Assembly: GCF_000585995.1 (NCBI RefSeq)
Contig: NZ_CP007410.1
Location: 5,545,430 to 5,609,429, forward strand
Length of the DNA: 64,000 bases
DNA from: Pseudomonas brassicacearum
GTDB lineage: Bacteria; Pseudomonadota; Gammaproteobacteria; Pseudomonadales; Pseudomonadaceae
Direction of reading: 5' to 3'
The first letter of the stretch is position 1; every line of letters begins with the position of its first letter. This document shows positions 8,981 through 17,943 of the stretch, piece by piece. Made by a program: the position numbers and the translations under genes. A model generated the notes under the pieces. That model made no database searches and was not told the DNA's origin. It saw only the letters and a list, made by a program, of their open reading frames with translations.

Positions 8981-9724
8981 TGTGTGTATATCCGTTGCTG
9001 CGGTAACGGCCACTTAGGGTTCCGCCCTTACGGCGGGTCACTTTCGAAAAGCGCGAAAGTAACCAAAGCGCTTTTGCCCCACCACTCGGTGCCTCGCCTA
9101 GGCTCGGCATACCCTCACTCCGGCATTGCTCCGTGGGCCGCCGCGAAGGGCCATCCATGGCCCAGCGCGGCTACCTCGGCATCCATGCCGAGGTGCCCAC
9201 TGCGCAATGCCTACGTTCGGCCAGCGTGGTTAATGGGGCATCCAGATCAAGATCAAGATCAAGATCAAGATCAAGATCAAGATCAAGATCAAGATCAAGA
9301 TCAAGATCAAGATCTAAAGCAGAGCAAGAACGGGGTATATATCCAGCATCTATGTGAGTGGACCACCGCTATCGCGAGCAAGCCCGCTCCCACAGGAGGA
9401 ACGCGTTCATCCCCAAATCAGGTCGGCTATCAGGCCGCCTCGCGTGTGCTTTTGATCTCGGGCGCCCCGTTAAACCACGCTGGCCGAACGCAGGCATTGC
9501 GCAGTGGGCATCCCGGCATGGATGCCGGGATAGCCGCGCTGGGCCATGGATGGCCCTTCGCGGCGGCCCACGGAGCAATGCCTGCGTTCGGGCACACCGA
9601 GCCTAGGCGAGGTGCCGAGTGGTGGGGCTGAGCGTTTTGCTTACTTTTGCGCTTCTCAAAAGTGAGCCGCTGTAAGAGCGGAACCCTAAGTAGCCGTTAC
9701 CGCAGCAACGGATATACACACGAA
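8981..9724 (+). repeat. Large palindromic element, copy 1 (intact)
   Basis: Two long inverted arms, 8981-9243 and 9461-9724, match each other in reverse complement over about 260 bases. Shared blocks include TGTGTGTATATCCGTTGCTG / CAGCAACGGATATACACACG at the outer ends, GCCCCACCACTCGG / CCGAGTGGTGGGGC, and CCATCCATGGCCCAGCGCGG / CCGCGCTGGGCCATGGATGG. The 217-base centre holds an AGATCA tandem array and one REP. There are no coding frames with protein-like content. A second copy lies at 43682-45775. It looks like a non-autonomous, MITE-like or very large hairpin repeat of the P. fluorescens group. Confidence 0.85.
9244..9314 (+). repeat. AGATCA hexanucleotide tandem array (11.8 copies)
   Basis: Eleven perfect AGATCA units followed by AGATC, at the inner edge of the left arm of the palindrome. 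Frames across it read Asp-Gln or Ser-Arg repeats and are not taken as genes. The same position in copy 2 has only 2.8 units (45214-45230), so the array length varies. Confidence 0.97.
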
Positions 9725-9745
9725 CCCCACCCCAGAAAGCCGAGC

Positions 9746-9788
9746 AAAAAAAACGGCGCTTCCTCATCCCAGAAAAAGCACCGTTTTT
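9746..9788 (-). terminator. Rho-independent terminator of the YajG-family gene
   Basis: On the minus strand the inverted arms AAAAACGGTGCTT and AAGCGCCGTTTTTTTT flank a short loop and end in a T run, 35 bases past the stop of the lipoprotein gene. It abuts the right end of the palindromic element. Confidence 0.8.
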
Positions 9789-9822
9789 CTTGAATCACAG
9801 TTTCTACATACGGACCGAAACG

Positions 9823-10407
9823 TTACTCAGCCAGTATCTGGCCAATAGTCGGATCCTTGAACAACCGGGTCAACGCATCACTCAACACATCGCTGACCAA
9901 CTTGGTATTGGTGTCCTGATTGGGCGCCATACCAAAGCGCTGATCCAGCGAAGCACCGTAACGACCACTGTAGCGACGGTTAGCATTCTGCACATCGGAA
10001 CGGAAAGTCGCGCCAATGGTAGCTTCAGTCACATACATGCCTTCCTTGGGCGACTGGTACTTGAGCTCGGCCAGGGTCACCGTCAGTTGTGGGGCATTCA
10101 TGGCGTTGGCGGTAGGCGTGAAGCCCAGCAAACGCACCGCGGCTTCAGCCTGGGCCTGCAACTTGGGCAGGATCTGCGCGCCCTGCACCGTGATCACGCT
10201 GGTTTCCGGATACAGCCCGCCACGGGTGCCAAGCGTCGGCGACGGGCGACCATCCACCACCCGCACCACCACCGGCTGGCCGCGACCTACAGGCGCCAGT
10301 TGGGCATTGAGCGTGGGCTCCGGGTTAAGTTGTTGCGGGCTGTGGGCGCAGCCGACGAGGGTCAGACTGGTCACAGCGATCAAACCGAACAACAGGCGTT
10401 GCAACAT
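9823..10407 (-). CDS. YajG family lipoprotein
   Basis: 194 residues. The signal peptide MLQRLLFGLIAVTSLTLVGC places the lipidated Cys at residue 20. The mature part has the YajG-type pattern VVVRVVDGRPSPTLGTRGG, then a helical and beta region with YKSPKEGMY-like segment (LKYQSPKEGMYVTEATI). Function of the family is unknown; it is an envelope lipoprotein. The frame opens upstream to 10461, but ATG 10407 starts the signal peptide directly. A terminator follows. Confidence 0.88.
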   Translation of the reverse strand: MLQRLLFGLIAVTSLTLVGCAHSPQQLNPEPTLNAQLAPVGRGQPVVVRVVDGRPSPTLGTRGGLYPETSVITVQGAQILPKLQAQAEAAVRLLGFTPTANAMNAPQLTVTLAELKYQSPKEGMYVTEATIGATFRSDVQNANRRYSGRYGASLDQRFGMAPNQDTNTKLVSDVLSDALTRLFKDPTIGQILAE

Positions 10408-10612
10408 GCTCTTCTCTCCAGAATCGGGCACAAACAGGCCGGCAGTATAGCGGTGCGCCATCGCAGTGAACTAGCGCCTTACGATGAATACTGAAATGTC
10501 TGACACGGGGCGTGATTGCCGGTTCCTGTCACCCCATTGTCACGGACCTTACACCGGCCTGTCATGGCCCGCTGTCAGGCTTCTCACAAGCTCCCCGAAC
10601 CGGTATCCGACC

Positions 10613-10846
10613 ATGCGCTTTCTTATTTCCCTGTTCACCCCGCGCCCACATCACCGCAGTTTCGCCCTGCTGGATCGCGACGGCCGCTGCCAGGCGTTCA
10701 AGCAGTGCAGCCTGCAACCCATGGGCGAAGGCTGGGTGGAAATCGAAGAGATCCGGCTCAACTGGCTGCACCAGCCATTACCCGCCAGTGCCCGTGTGCA
10801 ACCGCTTCGTGCCCAGGCACGTAACCGGCAACTGTTGGTCATCTGA
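10613..10846 (+). CDS. Small conserved hypothetical protein
   Basis: 77 residues starting MRFLISLFTPRPHHRSFALL. It has no membrane segment, and its content (LDRDGRCQAFKQC, then WVEIEEIRLNWLHQPLP) reads as a genuine beta-rich small protein. The ribosome site is weak. Upstream in-frame ATGs at 10484 would cover a probable promoter region and are not preferred. Not recognised beyond being of a type seen in Pseudomonas next to envelope genes. Confidence 0.55.
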   Translation: MRFLISLFTPRPHHRSFALLDRDGRCQAFKQCSLQPMGEGWVEIEEIRLNWLHQPLPASARVQPLRAQARNRQLLVI

Positions 10847-11583
10847 CCGGACGGCTAATAAAAGTCATTAAACACGACCATTTCCCTGCGTTTCTTCGAT
10901 ACAATCTCCCCCCGATTATAAGGACGTCTCCTGATCGGGCCTCGCAACACCGCTGATGCGCTTGTATTGGCACCCCGCAACGCCCACAGAGAGCCGCCCA
11001 CACAGATCGAGTGAAGCTGGCGCGCTTGCTGTTCTTCAGGCAAATCCCCACTTTTCGCGAATCTGCAGAGCTGTCATTACGCTCGGTCACTGAGCTGTCT
11101 GCCCGTTTTGCCTGTCATGTATTACATGGGGGCAACCAATCCGGGCGCGGTGCCAGGCTGGGACAGCCCTTTTTTGAGGTTCACGTCTTCAAAAGAGCGT
11201 GAAAAAACGGGTTTTCACAACTTCACGAGAGTGTGGCGAGCAAATGAAGAGTTTTGCGTCTGAACAAGCACCATTAGCGTCTGAAACAGCCCAACGACAC
11301 AGGACCGGATATCGCTCAAGAGCCGGCGCCTGAAGCCTGTCCGCTACGGATTTGGTTGCACGAACGGATGTCTCGGCCATAAGTCGAATTGCCTGCCCGG
11401 CGCTTAAATGAGTTCATGTGACTCTTGAGGCCAGGCTGCATGCATCCGCAGTAGGTGCGAAAAATTGCGAAGATTCGGACATGGCGATCCTGGCCATGGA
11501 TACCTGGGGCGCAACTGACCTGCCCCGCCAATCCTGGCCGCTATGCCGACAATTTGGTGCTGCAGATTTTGGAGACGCGTTAA
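10847..11583 (+). other. 737-bp gene-free region upstream of mqo
   Basis: No convincing gene. A possible -10 (TACAAT, 10900-10905) precedes ATAAGGACGTCTCCTG, which would place an unusual CTG-started 28-codon frame (10931-11014) after a good AAGGA; this is speculative. A hairpin is visible around 11198-11228 (CGTGAAAA ... TTTTCACAACTTCACG). The length suggests a long 5' leader or an unannotated small RNA before mqo. Confidence 0.5.
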
Positions 11584-13092
11584 ATGGCGCATAACGAAGC
11601 AGTCGATGTAGTTCTGGTAGGGGCCGGCATCATGAGTGCCACCCTGGCCGTACTGCTCAAGGAGCTCGACCCCGCGATCTCGCTGGAAGTCGTCGAGCTG
11701 ATGGATTCCGGCGCTGCGGAGAGTTCCAATCCGTGGAACAACGCCGGTACCGGCCACGCCGGGCTGTGTGAGCTCAATTACACGCCCCAGGCAGCCGATG
11801 GCAGTGTCGACATCAAGAAAGCCGTGCACATCAACACCCAGTTCGAGGTGTCGAAGCAGTTCTGGACGTACCTGACCCAAAAAGGCACGTTCGGTTCATC
11901 CAAATCGTTCATTGCCCCAGTGCCACACCTGAGTTTCGTGCAGGGCGAGAAAGGCGTGTCGTTCCTGAAGAAGCGCTTCGAACTGATGAGCCAGCACCAC
12001 GCCTTCGCTGATATGGAATACACCGAGGACAAGGCCAAGATGGCCGAGTGGATGCCGCTGATGATGCCAGGCCGGCCGGCTGACGAAGTCATTGCCGCCA
12101 CCCGTATCATGAAGGGCACCGACGTCAACTTCGGCGCCCTGACCAATCAGTTGCTCAAGCACCTGACCAGCGCCCCGGACACCCAGGTCAAATACTGCAA
12201 GCGCGTCACAGGTCTCAAGCGTAATGGCAGTGGCTGGACGGTGAGCATCAAAGACGTGAATTCCGGCAGCAGCCGTGAAGTCGATGCCAAATTCGTGTTC
12301 CTGGGCGCCGGCGGCGCGGCGTTGCCGCTGCTCCAAGCCTCGGGTATCGAAGAGAGCAAGGGTTTCGGCGGTTTCCCGGTCAGCGGCCAGTGGCTGCGTT
12401 GCGACAATCCGGAAGTGGTCAAGCACCACCAGGCCAAGGTCTACAGCCAGGCAGCGGTGGGCTCGCCGCCGATGTCGGTGCCGCACTTGGACACCCGCGT
12501 GGTCGATGGCAAGAAATCCCTGCTGTTCGGGCCTTACGCCGGTTTCACCACCAAGTTCCTCAAGCACGGTTCGATCATGGACCTGCCGCTGTCGGTGCGC
12601 GCTGGCAACATCGGCCCGATGCTGGCCGTGGCCCGGGACAACATGGACCTGACCAAGTACCTGATCAGCGAAGTGATGCAGTCCATGGAGCAACGCCTGG
12701 AATCCCTGCGCCGCTTCTATCCTGAAGCGAAAGCCGAGGACTGGCGCCTGGAAGTGGCCGGCCAACGGGTGCAGATCATCAAGAAAGATCCGAAGAAAGG
12801 CGGCGTCCTGCAGTTCGGCACCGAACTGGTGGCGGCCAAGGACGGCACCCTCGCCGCCCTGCTCGGCGCATCGCCAGGCGCTTCGGTGACCGTTTCGATC
12901 ATGCTGGAACTGATCGAGCGCTGCTTCCCGGACAAGGCCAAGGGTGAGTGGGCTGCCAAGCTCGCACAAATCTTCCCGGCCCGGGAAAAAGTGTTGGAAA
13001 CCGACGCAGCGCTGTATCGCAAGATCAACGCGCAGAACAACATCGCCCTGGAACTGGTTGAAGAAAGCAGCGAGACCCAAAGCTACGCTTGA
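11584..13092 (+). CDS. mqo: Malate:quinone oxidoreductase
   Basis: 502 residues, full length. The FAD-binding GxGxxS/T motif [15 protein letters not shown] is at residues 11-25, followed by Mqo landmarks: [14 protein letters not shown] (about 40-53), ELNYTP, and the C-terminal [15 protein letters not shown] segment ([18 protein letters not shown]). The enzyme oxidises malate to oxaloacetate and passes electrons to the quinone pool at the inner membrane, replacing or backing up NAD-dependent malate dehydrogenase. GGAGA lies before the ATG. A strong terminator follows. Gene order with the next two genes parallels P. aeruginosa mqoB-PA4641-PA4642. Confidence 0.95.
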   Translation: MAHNEAVDVVLVGAGIMSATLAVLLKELDPAISLEVVELMDSGAAESSNPWNNAGTGHAGLCELNYTPQAADGSVDIKKAVHINTQFEVSKQFWTYLTQKGTFGSSKSFIAPVPHLSFVQGEKGVSFLKKRFELMSQHHAFADMEYTEDKAKMAEWMPLMMPGRPADEVIAATRIMKGTDVNFGALTNQLLKHLTSAPDTQVKYCKRVTGLKRNGSGWTVSIKDVNSGSSREVDAKFVFLGAGGAALPLLQASGIEESKGFGGFPVSGQWLRCDNPEVVKHHQAKVYSQAAVGSPPMSVPHLDTRVVDGKKSLLFGPYAGFTTKFLKHGSIMDLPLSVRAGNIGPMLAVARDNMDLTKYLISEVMQSMEQRLESLRRFYPEAKAEDWRLEVAGQRVQIIKKDPKKGGVLQFGTELVAAKDGTLAALLGASPGASVTVSIMLELIERCFPDKAKGEWAAKLAQIFPAREKVLETDAALYRKINAQNNIALELVEESSETQSYA

Positions 13093-13109
13093 TTCGACCG
13101 CATAAAAAG

Positions 13110-13145
13110 AACGCCCCTGTCTCCATGAGAGCGGGGCGTTTTTTT
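13110..13145 (+). terminator. Rho-independent terminator of mqo
   Basis: AACGCCCC and GGGGCGTT form an 8-bp stem around a 15-base loop, followed by seven T residues, 18 bases past the mqo stop. Confidence 0.93.
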
Positions 13146-13160
13146 ATGGGAGAAGCTTAT

Positions 13161-13203
13161 CGTGGCGAGGGAGCTTGCTCCCGCAGGCCCTGCGAAGCAG
13201 GCC
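13161..13203 (+). repeat. Single REP element with tail hairpin
   Basis: CGTGGCGAGGGAGCTTGCTC followed by CCGCAGG and a second small hairpin GGCCCTGCGAAGCAGGCC. Sits between the mqo terminator and the convergent PA4642-like gene. Confidence 0.85.
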
Positions 13204-13212
13204 CAGGATCAA

Positions 13213-13500
13213 TCAGCCGCGAGCCTTCTCGATCAACTCGATGTATTCCTCGGCATTACGCTGGTCGCGCACCTGCGCCACGAAATCGTTGCCCTGCTCA
13301 TCCTTGCCATTAAGGTCGTAACCGGCCTCGACGAAAAACGTCAGGAAGCGCTCGAAGTCGTCGACCCGCAAGCCACGGTAGGCCTTGATCAGCTTGTGCA
13401 GCGACGGCGAAGTGGCATCGATCGGCTCGAAATTGAGGAACAGCTTGATCTGTTCATCGCCAATCTCGTCACCAATCACTTGTTTCTTGTCTTTACGCAT
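13213..13500 (-). CDS. PA4642 family protein
   Basis: 95 residues, acidic and soluble, beginning MRKDKKQVIGDEIGDEQIK. The central LHKLIKAYRGLRVDDFERFL and the following EAGYDLNGKDEQGND are helical segments of the kind seen in the conserved Pseudomonas PA4642 family. Function unknown. It lies next to mqo as in P. aeruginosa. Confidence 0.85.
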   Translation of the reverse strand: MRKDKKQVIGDEIGDEQIKLFLNFEPIDATSPSLHKLIKAYRGLRVDDFERFLTFFVEAGYDLNGKDEQGNDFVAQVRDQRNAEEYIELIEKARG

Positions 13501-13561
13501 TGCCGGCTCCAGCTCGCACAGTTCACGGGGCGGGCAGTTTACCCCCGGCGGGCCTCAAGGC

Positions 13562-14047
13562 TCAACGCGGGCGTTCGGCGCCGGTGTGCAGGTCGGCCCA
13601 GATATGGCCGTTGGCGTAGCTGAGAAACTGCACATACACCGTGTCGTTGCGCAGCAGATCGATGATTACCCGGTACTGAGCCTGTGGATAAGACAGGGTC
13701 AGGGTCCTGCTCGCTTCGTCAAACACCGGTTTTTTCAGGCTTTTGTTCTCGCCATCAAAGTTAAGGATCACCTGGTTGATGGTGGCGCCTTTATTCATGG
13801 GCTTGCCCTTGAGGCGTACCAGCAGCGGCGAAGTCACAGGGATCGGTTGTTGGTTGGACTGGCGCTGATTACCCAGTACCACCGAGTATTCGGTAACTTG
13901 CAGCAATTGCTGCTGTTGCGGCTGCTCCTGCCGCACCATCAGGTCATCGGGCGGCAGGAACTGGCTGTGCATCGGCGCGGCAACGGCCACCAGGGGCAGG
14001 CTGGACATTAGCAGCAGAGCGGCGCAGCGGCGGATCGATACACTCAT
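13562..14047 (-). CDS. Secreted hypothetical protein (PA4641-like position)
   Basis: 161 residues from ATG 14047. An N-terminal signal peptide (SIRRCAALLLMSSLPLVAVA, cut before APMHS) is followed by a Gln-rich stretch RQEQPQQQQLLQ and a beta-rich domain ending in GHIWADLHTGAERP. It should be periplasmic. The upstream extension to 14149 would add a hydrophilic leader and is not preferred. No known family recognised; its place between mqo, the PA4642-like gene and the SulP gene suggests the PA4641 counterpart. Confidence 0.7.
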   Translation of the reverse strand: MSVSIRRCAALLLMSSLPLVAVAAPMHSQFLPPDDLMVRQEQPQQQQLLQVTEYSVVLGNQRQSNQQPIPVTSPLLVRLKGKPMNKGATINQVILNFDGENKSLKKPVFDEASRTLTLSYPQAQYRVIIDLLRNDTVYVQFLSYANGHIWADLHTGAERPR

Positions 14048-14170
14048 GACAGGCTCCGGGGTCTTGGACCGGCACTCTAGCATGAGCAAGAACGGTAGAA
14101 ATAAACGATCCAGGTCAATACATCGGCGCAACGGGCGCGGCATACTCAAGGAGCCATCAGCCCTGATGTC

Positions 14171-14306
14171 ATCGTGGCGAGGGAGCTTGCTCCCGCTGGG
14201 TGGCGAAGCCGCCCCAAAATGGATTGACGCGATCCTTCAGACGGAACGCGTCAGCCGGTTTTACGACGGCTGCGCCGCCGAGCGGGAGCAAGCTCCCTCG
14301 CCACAG
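14171..14306 (+). repeat. Inverted REP pair
   Basis: ATCGTGGCGAGGGAGCTTGC at the left and GCGGGAGCAAGCTCCCTCGCC at the right. Here the pair lies between divergent genes, just upstream of the SulP transporter, so it falls in that gene's leader or promoter. Confidence 0.88.
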
Positions 14307-14361
14307 GGGACTGTGTCCGGCAGGTTCAGCTGCAGTGTTCCGTTCCTTTCGTGGAGTGCCC

Positions 14362-16083
14362 ATGTCTTTCTCCGCCCCACCGTTATTCGCCGCCTGGCGC
14401 CAAGCCTGGCGCGCCGGTTATACCCTTGAGCGCCTGCGTGGCGATCTCGTGGCCGGGCTGACCGTCGGTATTATCGCCATCCCCTTGGCAATGGCCCTGG
14501 CCATTGCCGTTGGGGTTCCTCCGCAACATGGCTTGTACACGGTACTGGTGGCCGCGCCGCTGATCGCCCTTACCGGCGGCTCGCGCTTCAACGTCAGCGG
14601 GCCAACGGCAGCCTTCGTCGTGATCCTGTTGCCCATCACCCAACAATATGGCCTGGGCGGCCTGCTGTTGTGCACGATGCTCGCCGGCCTGATTCTGATC
14701 GCCCTGGGCCTGATGCGGGCCGGGCGACTGATCCAATACATTCCCTATCCAGTCATCCTTGGCTTTACCGCCGGCATTGGCGTGGTCATCGCCACCTTGC
14801 AGTTGAAGGATCTACTGGGCTTGACCACCGTCGGCCAGGCCCAGCACTACATCGAACAATTGGGTGCGTTGATCGTGGCATTGCCCAGTGCCCGACTGGG
14901 CGATGGCATCGTCGGCATCACCTGCCTCGCGGTGCTGGTGATCTGGCCGCGCTGGGTCCCGCGTGTCCCGGGTCATTTGGTCGCCCTGCTCATCGGCGCG
15001 CTCTTGGGTCTGGTGCTGGAGTTCAGTGGCTGGCCCATTGCGACGCTGGGCGAGCGCTTCAGCTATGTGGTCGACGGCATTAACTATCCCGGTATCCCGC
15101 CATTTCTGCCCACCTTCGACTGGCCGTGGAATCTGGCGGACGGCAATGGCCAGCCACTGCATCTTTCCTATGACCTGATCCGCCAACTGCTGGCCCCAGC
15201 CTTCGCCATCGCCATGCTCGGCGCCATCGAATCGCTGTTGTGCGCGGTGGTGGCCGACGGCATGACCGGCAGCAAGCACGACCCCAATGCCGAACTGATC
15301 GGCCAGGGCCTGGGAAATCTGGTGGCGCCGCTGTTCGGCGGCATCACGGCCACTGCGGCGATTGCCCGCAGCGCCACCAATGTGCGCAGCGGGGCGTTTT
15401 CACCGATGGCCGCCATCATTCATAGCCTCGTGGTGCTGCTCGCCATGCTGCTGTTGGCGCCATTGTTCAGCTACCTGCCCATGGCCGCGCTGGCGGCGCT
15501 GCTGGTGATCGTGGCCTGGAACATGAGCGAAGCCGGGCACGTGCTGCACACCTTGCGCATCGCCCCGCGCAGCGACGTGCTGGTGCTGCTGACCTGCCTG
15601 AGCCTGACCGTCTTGTTCGACATGGTCATGGCCGTCGCCGTTGGCCTGCTGCTGGCCGCCGGGCTGTTCATCAAGCGCATGAGTGAGCTGACAGACAGCG
15701 CCGAACTGCCGCGCCACTTCCATCAAGCCTTGCTGGACATGCCTGAACATGTACGTTGCTACGGGATTCGCGGGCCGCTGTTCTTCGGCGCGGCAGAAAA
15801 GGCCCTGGATGTGCTGCGCAAATTCGATCCGGGCGTTCGGGTGGTGGTGGTGGAAATGAGCGCCGTGCCGATGCTGGACATGACCGCGCTGGCTGCTTTT
15901 GAGAATATCCTGAAGGACTACCGCAAGCAGGGCATCGGCTTGATTCTGGTGGCAACCGCGCCACGGGTGCGCCTGAAACTGCGCCGCGCCGGCATTCATC
16001 GCGAGCAGCGGCAATTGGCGTATGTACAAACCCTGGAGCAGGCGCGGGTCAAGAGCGAGCAATGGCTCGCCTCCAAGCCGTGA
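14362..16083 (+). CDS. SulP family inorganic anion transporter (STAS domain)
   Basis: 573 residues. The membrane part (about 1-430) opens with the SulP signature region around DLVAGLTVGIIAIPLAMALA and contains FNVSGPTAAFVVIL. The cytoplasmic C-terminus (about 440-560) is a STAS domain with the switch segment VVVEMSAVPMLDMTALAAFE. Members move sulfate, bicarbonate or C4-dicarboxylates (DauA) with H+ or Na+. The substrate cannot be read from the sequence. ATG 14362 follows GTGGAG; the frame is open further upstream through the REP pair, which is not coding. Confidence 0.92.
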   Translation: MSFSAPPLFAAWRQAWRAGYTLERLRGDLVAGLTVGIIAIPLAMALAIAVGVPPQHGLYTVLVAAPLIALTGGSRFNVSGPTAAFVVILLPITQQYGLGGLLLCTMLAGLILIALGLMRAGRLIQYIPYPVILGFTAGIGVVIATLQLKDLLGLTTVGQAQHYIEQLGALIVALPSARLGDGIVGITCLAVLVIWPRWVPRVPGHLVALLIGALLGLVLEFSGWPIATLGERFSYVVDGINYPGIPPFLPTFDWPWNLADGNGQPLHLSYDLIRQLLAPAFAIAMLGAIESLLCAVVADGMTGSKHDPNAELIGQGLGNLVAPLFGGITATAAIARSATNVRSGAFSPMAAIIHSLVVLLAMLLLAPLFSYLPMAALAALLVIVAWNMSEAGHVLHTLRIAPRSDVLVLLTCLSLTVLFDMVMAVAVGLLLAAGLFIKRMSELTDSAELPRHFHQALLDMPEHVRCYGIRGPLFFGAAEKALDVLRKFDPGVRVVVVEMSAVPMLDMTALAAFENILKDYRKQGIGLILVATAPRVRLKLRRAGIHREQRQLAYVQTLEQARVKSEQWLASKP

Positions 16084-16091
16084 CGCAGCGC

Positions 16092-16565
16092 TCAATCGAA
16101 CTGAGCGCGCATCCAGGCTTGATATTCGGCCGCGCCCGCCTCGCCTTCGCGGGGCGCCCAGTGGGCCAGTTCGCCTTCGCCCACGGGCCGGTAGGGACCG
16201 GCCTTGCATTCGAACATCAGGCTGTCGGCCTCCAGCACCACTAAACCGTGATACACACCGGCCGGCAGGTCGACACCAAGACAATCGCCGCCGGCCTGCA
16301 GGATGCGCTTGTCCACCACCACACCGGTTTCATCGAAGAGCAACACACCGAGCCGCCCCCTGAGCACCAGCAAGGTTTCAGCCTTGTCGGCACTCAGATG
16401 GCGATGAGGTGGGATGTACGTCGAGGGTTGCAAGCCAACCGCCATGCGATGGCAAGGTTCGTCCATCTGATGAAAATTATGATGCTGCCGCCCGCGAGGG
16501 TTGGCCGCGGCTTTCTCGGCCAACTCATCGAACAACGCTTGATCCAGAAAGCCCGGCCGTGTCAT
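16092..16565 (-). CDS. WbuC family cupin fold metalloprotein
   Basis: 157 residues. The cupin metal motif is seen as PPHRHLSADKAETLLVLRG, with His residues and Glu as ligands, followed by the second motif GVDLPAGVYHGLVVLE. This matches the WbuC family, best known from O-antigen clusters but also present as stand-alone genes in Pseudomonas. Its catalytic role is not settled. The start is 3 bases after the hpt stop, so the two form an operon with hpt first. Confidence 0.87.
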   Translation of the reverse strand: MTRPGFLDQALFDELAEKAAANPRGRQHHNFHQMDEPCHRMAVGLQPSTYIPPHRHLSADKAETLLVLRGRLGVLLFDETGVVVDKRILQAGGDCLGVDLPAGVYHGLVVLEADSLMFECKAGPYRPVGEGELAHWAPREGEAGAAEYQAWMRAQFD

Positions 16566-16568
16566 CGA

Positions 16569-17126
16569 TTACATTCCCTTGACGGCGAAAATCCCATTGG
16601 CGTTGCGCCAGTAACCTTTGTAGTCCATGCCGTAGCCAAAGATGTAGCGATCGATGCACGGCAGGCCAACGAAGTCGGCCTTGAGGTCAGGACGGGCCTT
16701 GCGGTCGTGGTCCTTGTCGATCAGTACGGCGGTGTGCACGGCGCGGGCACCGGCGTGTTTGCAGAAGTCGATGATGGCGCCCAGGGTATGACCTTCGTCG
16801 AGGATATCGTCGATGATCAGCACATCGCGATCGATGAACGAGACTTCCGGCTTGGCTTTCCAGAACAGGTCACCGCCGCTGGTTTCGTTGCGATAACGGG
16901 TGGCGTGCAGGTAGGACGCTTCCAGTGGGAAGTCCAGATAGGTCAGCAGCTTGCCGGAGAAGATCAACCCGCCGTTCATGACGCAGAACACCACCGGGTT
17001 GGTATCGGCCAGTTGCTCGTTGATTTGGGCACCGACACGGGCGATGGCCGCTTCGACTTCAGCTTCGGTGTACAGGCAGTCAGCCTCTCGCATGATTTGA
17101 CGGATATGCTCGAGATCAGCGGACAT
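16569..17126 (-). CDS. hpt: Hypoxanthine-guanine phosphoribosyltransferase
   Basis: 185 residues. The PRPP-binding loop VLIIDDILDEGHTL is at about residues 107-120, and the region LPLEASYLHATRYR corresponds to the flexible catalytic loop. It converts hypoxanthine or guanine and PRPP to IMP or GMP in the cytoplasm. GGAG precedes the ATG. It is divergent from upp across 176 bases, so purine and pyrimidine salvage share one intergenic control region; a conserved order in Pseudomonas. Confidence 0.92.
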   Translation of the reverse strand: MSADLEHIRQIMREADCLYTEAEVEAAIARVGAQINEQLADTNPVVFCVMNGGLIFSGKLLTYLDFPLEASYLHATRYRNETSGGDLFWKAKPEVSFIDRDVLIIDDILDEGHTLGAIIDFCKHAGARAVHTAVLIDKDHDRKARPDLKADFVGLPCIDRYIFGYGMDYKGYWRNANGIFAVKGM

Positions 17127-17302
17127 GGCGCTCTCCAGGGGAGGTTGGGGGGAGGGACGGGTTCGGAAAAACGGGCAAAGGTACGCATCCCGCCCGGCCA
17201 GATCAAGCGTTTGTGGACTAACGTTCTGTATTGTCTATAGGACAACACCCTCGGATAGATTAATCTAGGCCGGTTTTTTTGCCCGCCGCCGGAGCCTTTC
17301 CC

Positions 17303-17941
17303 ATGCCCATCCTCGAGATCCGCCATCCGCTGATCAGACACAAACTCGGCCTGATGCGCCGCGCCGACATTAGCACGAAGAACTTCCGCGAACTCGCCCA
17401 GGAAGTCGGTGCACTGCTCACCTACGAAGCCACCAAGGACCTGCCGCTGGAGTCCTACGAGATCGACGGTTGGGCCGGTACGGTCCAGGTGGAAAAAATC
17501 GCCGGCAAGAAGATCACCGTGGTGCCGATCCTGCGCGCCGGCATCGGCATGCTCGAAGGCGTGCTGAGCCTGATCCCGGGCGCCAAGGTCAGCGCCGTGG
17601 GCGTGGCCCGCAACGAGCAGACCCTGCAGGCTCACACTTACCTGGAAAAACTGGTACCGGAAATCGACGAGCGCCTGGCCATGATCATCGACCCGATGCT
17701 CGCCACCGGCAGCTCCATGGTCGCCACCATCGACCTGTTGAAAAAAGCCGGCTGCCGGGACATCCGCGCCATGGTGCTGGTCGCCGCCCCCGAAGGCATC
17801 AAGGCTGTGCACGACGCGCACCCTGATGTGACCATCTATACCGCGTCCATCGACCAGAAACTCAACGAGCACGGCTACATCATTCCGGGCCTGGGTGACG
17901 CTGGCGACAAAATCTTCGGCACCAAGCAGAAGGACGCTTGA
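17303..17941 (+). CDS. upp: Uracil phosphoribosyltransferase
   Basis: 212 residues, starting [19 protein letters not shown], the typical Upp N-terminus. The PRPP loop [10 protein letters not shown] is near residue 130 and the uracil-binding [11 protein letters not shown] near the C-terminus. It makes UMP from uracil and PRPP. The ATG at 17303 follows CCGGAGCC; an earlier TTG at 17279 is not preferred. The uracil permease starts two bases after its stop, forming a uracil uptake and salvage operon. Confidence 0.96.
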   Translation: MPILEIRHPLIRHKLGLMRRADISTKNFRELAQEVGALLTYEATKDLPLESYEIDGWAGTVQVEKIAGKKITVVPILRAGIGMLEGVLSLIPGAKVSAVGVARNEQTLQAHTYLEKLVPEIDERLAMIIDPMLATGSSMVATIDLLKKAGCRDIRAMVLVAAPEGIKAVHDAHPDVTIYTASIDQKLNEHGYIIPGLGDAGDKIFGTKQKDA

Positions 17942-17943
17942 GC

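Noticed and set aside
9244..9314. CRISPR-like repeat
   Set aside because: The repeats are contiguous hexamers without spacers; no cas genes in the window.
8894..9631. Frame with a (Asp-Gln)n run across the palindromic element
   Set aside because: The run is just the AGATCA array in one frame; the rest translates the inverted arms and has no protein-like content. Other frames give (Ser-Arg)n.
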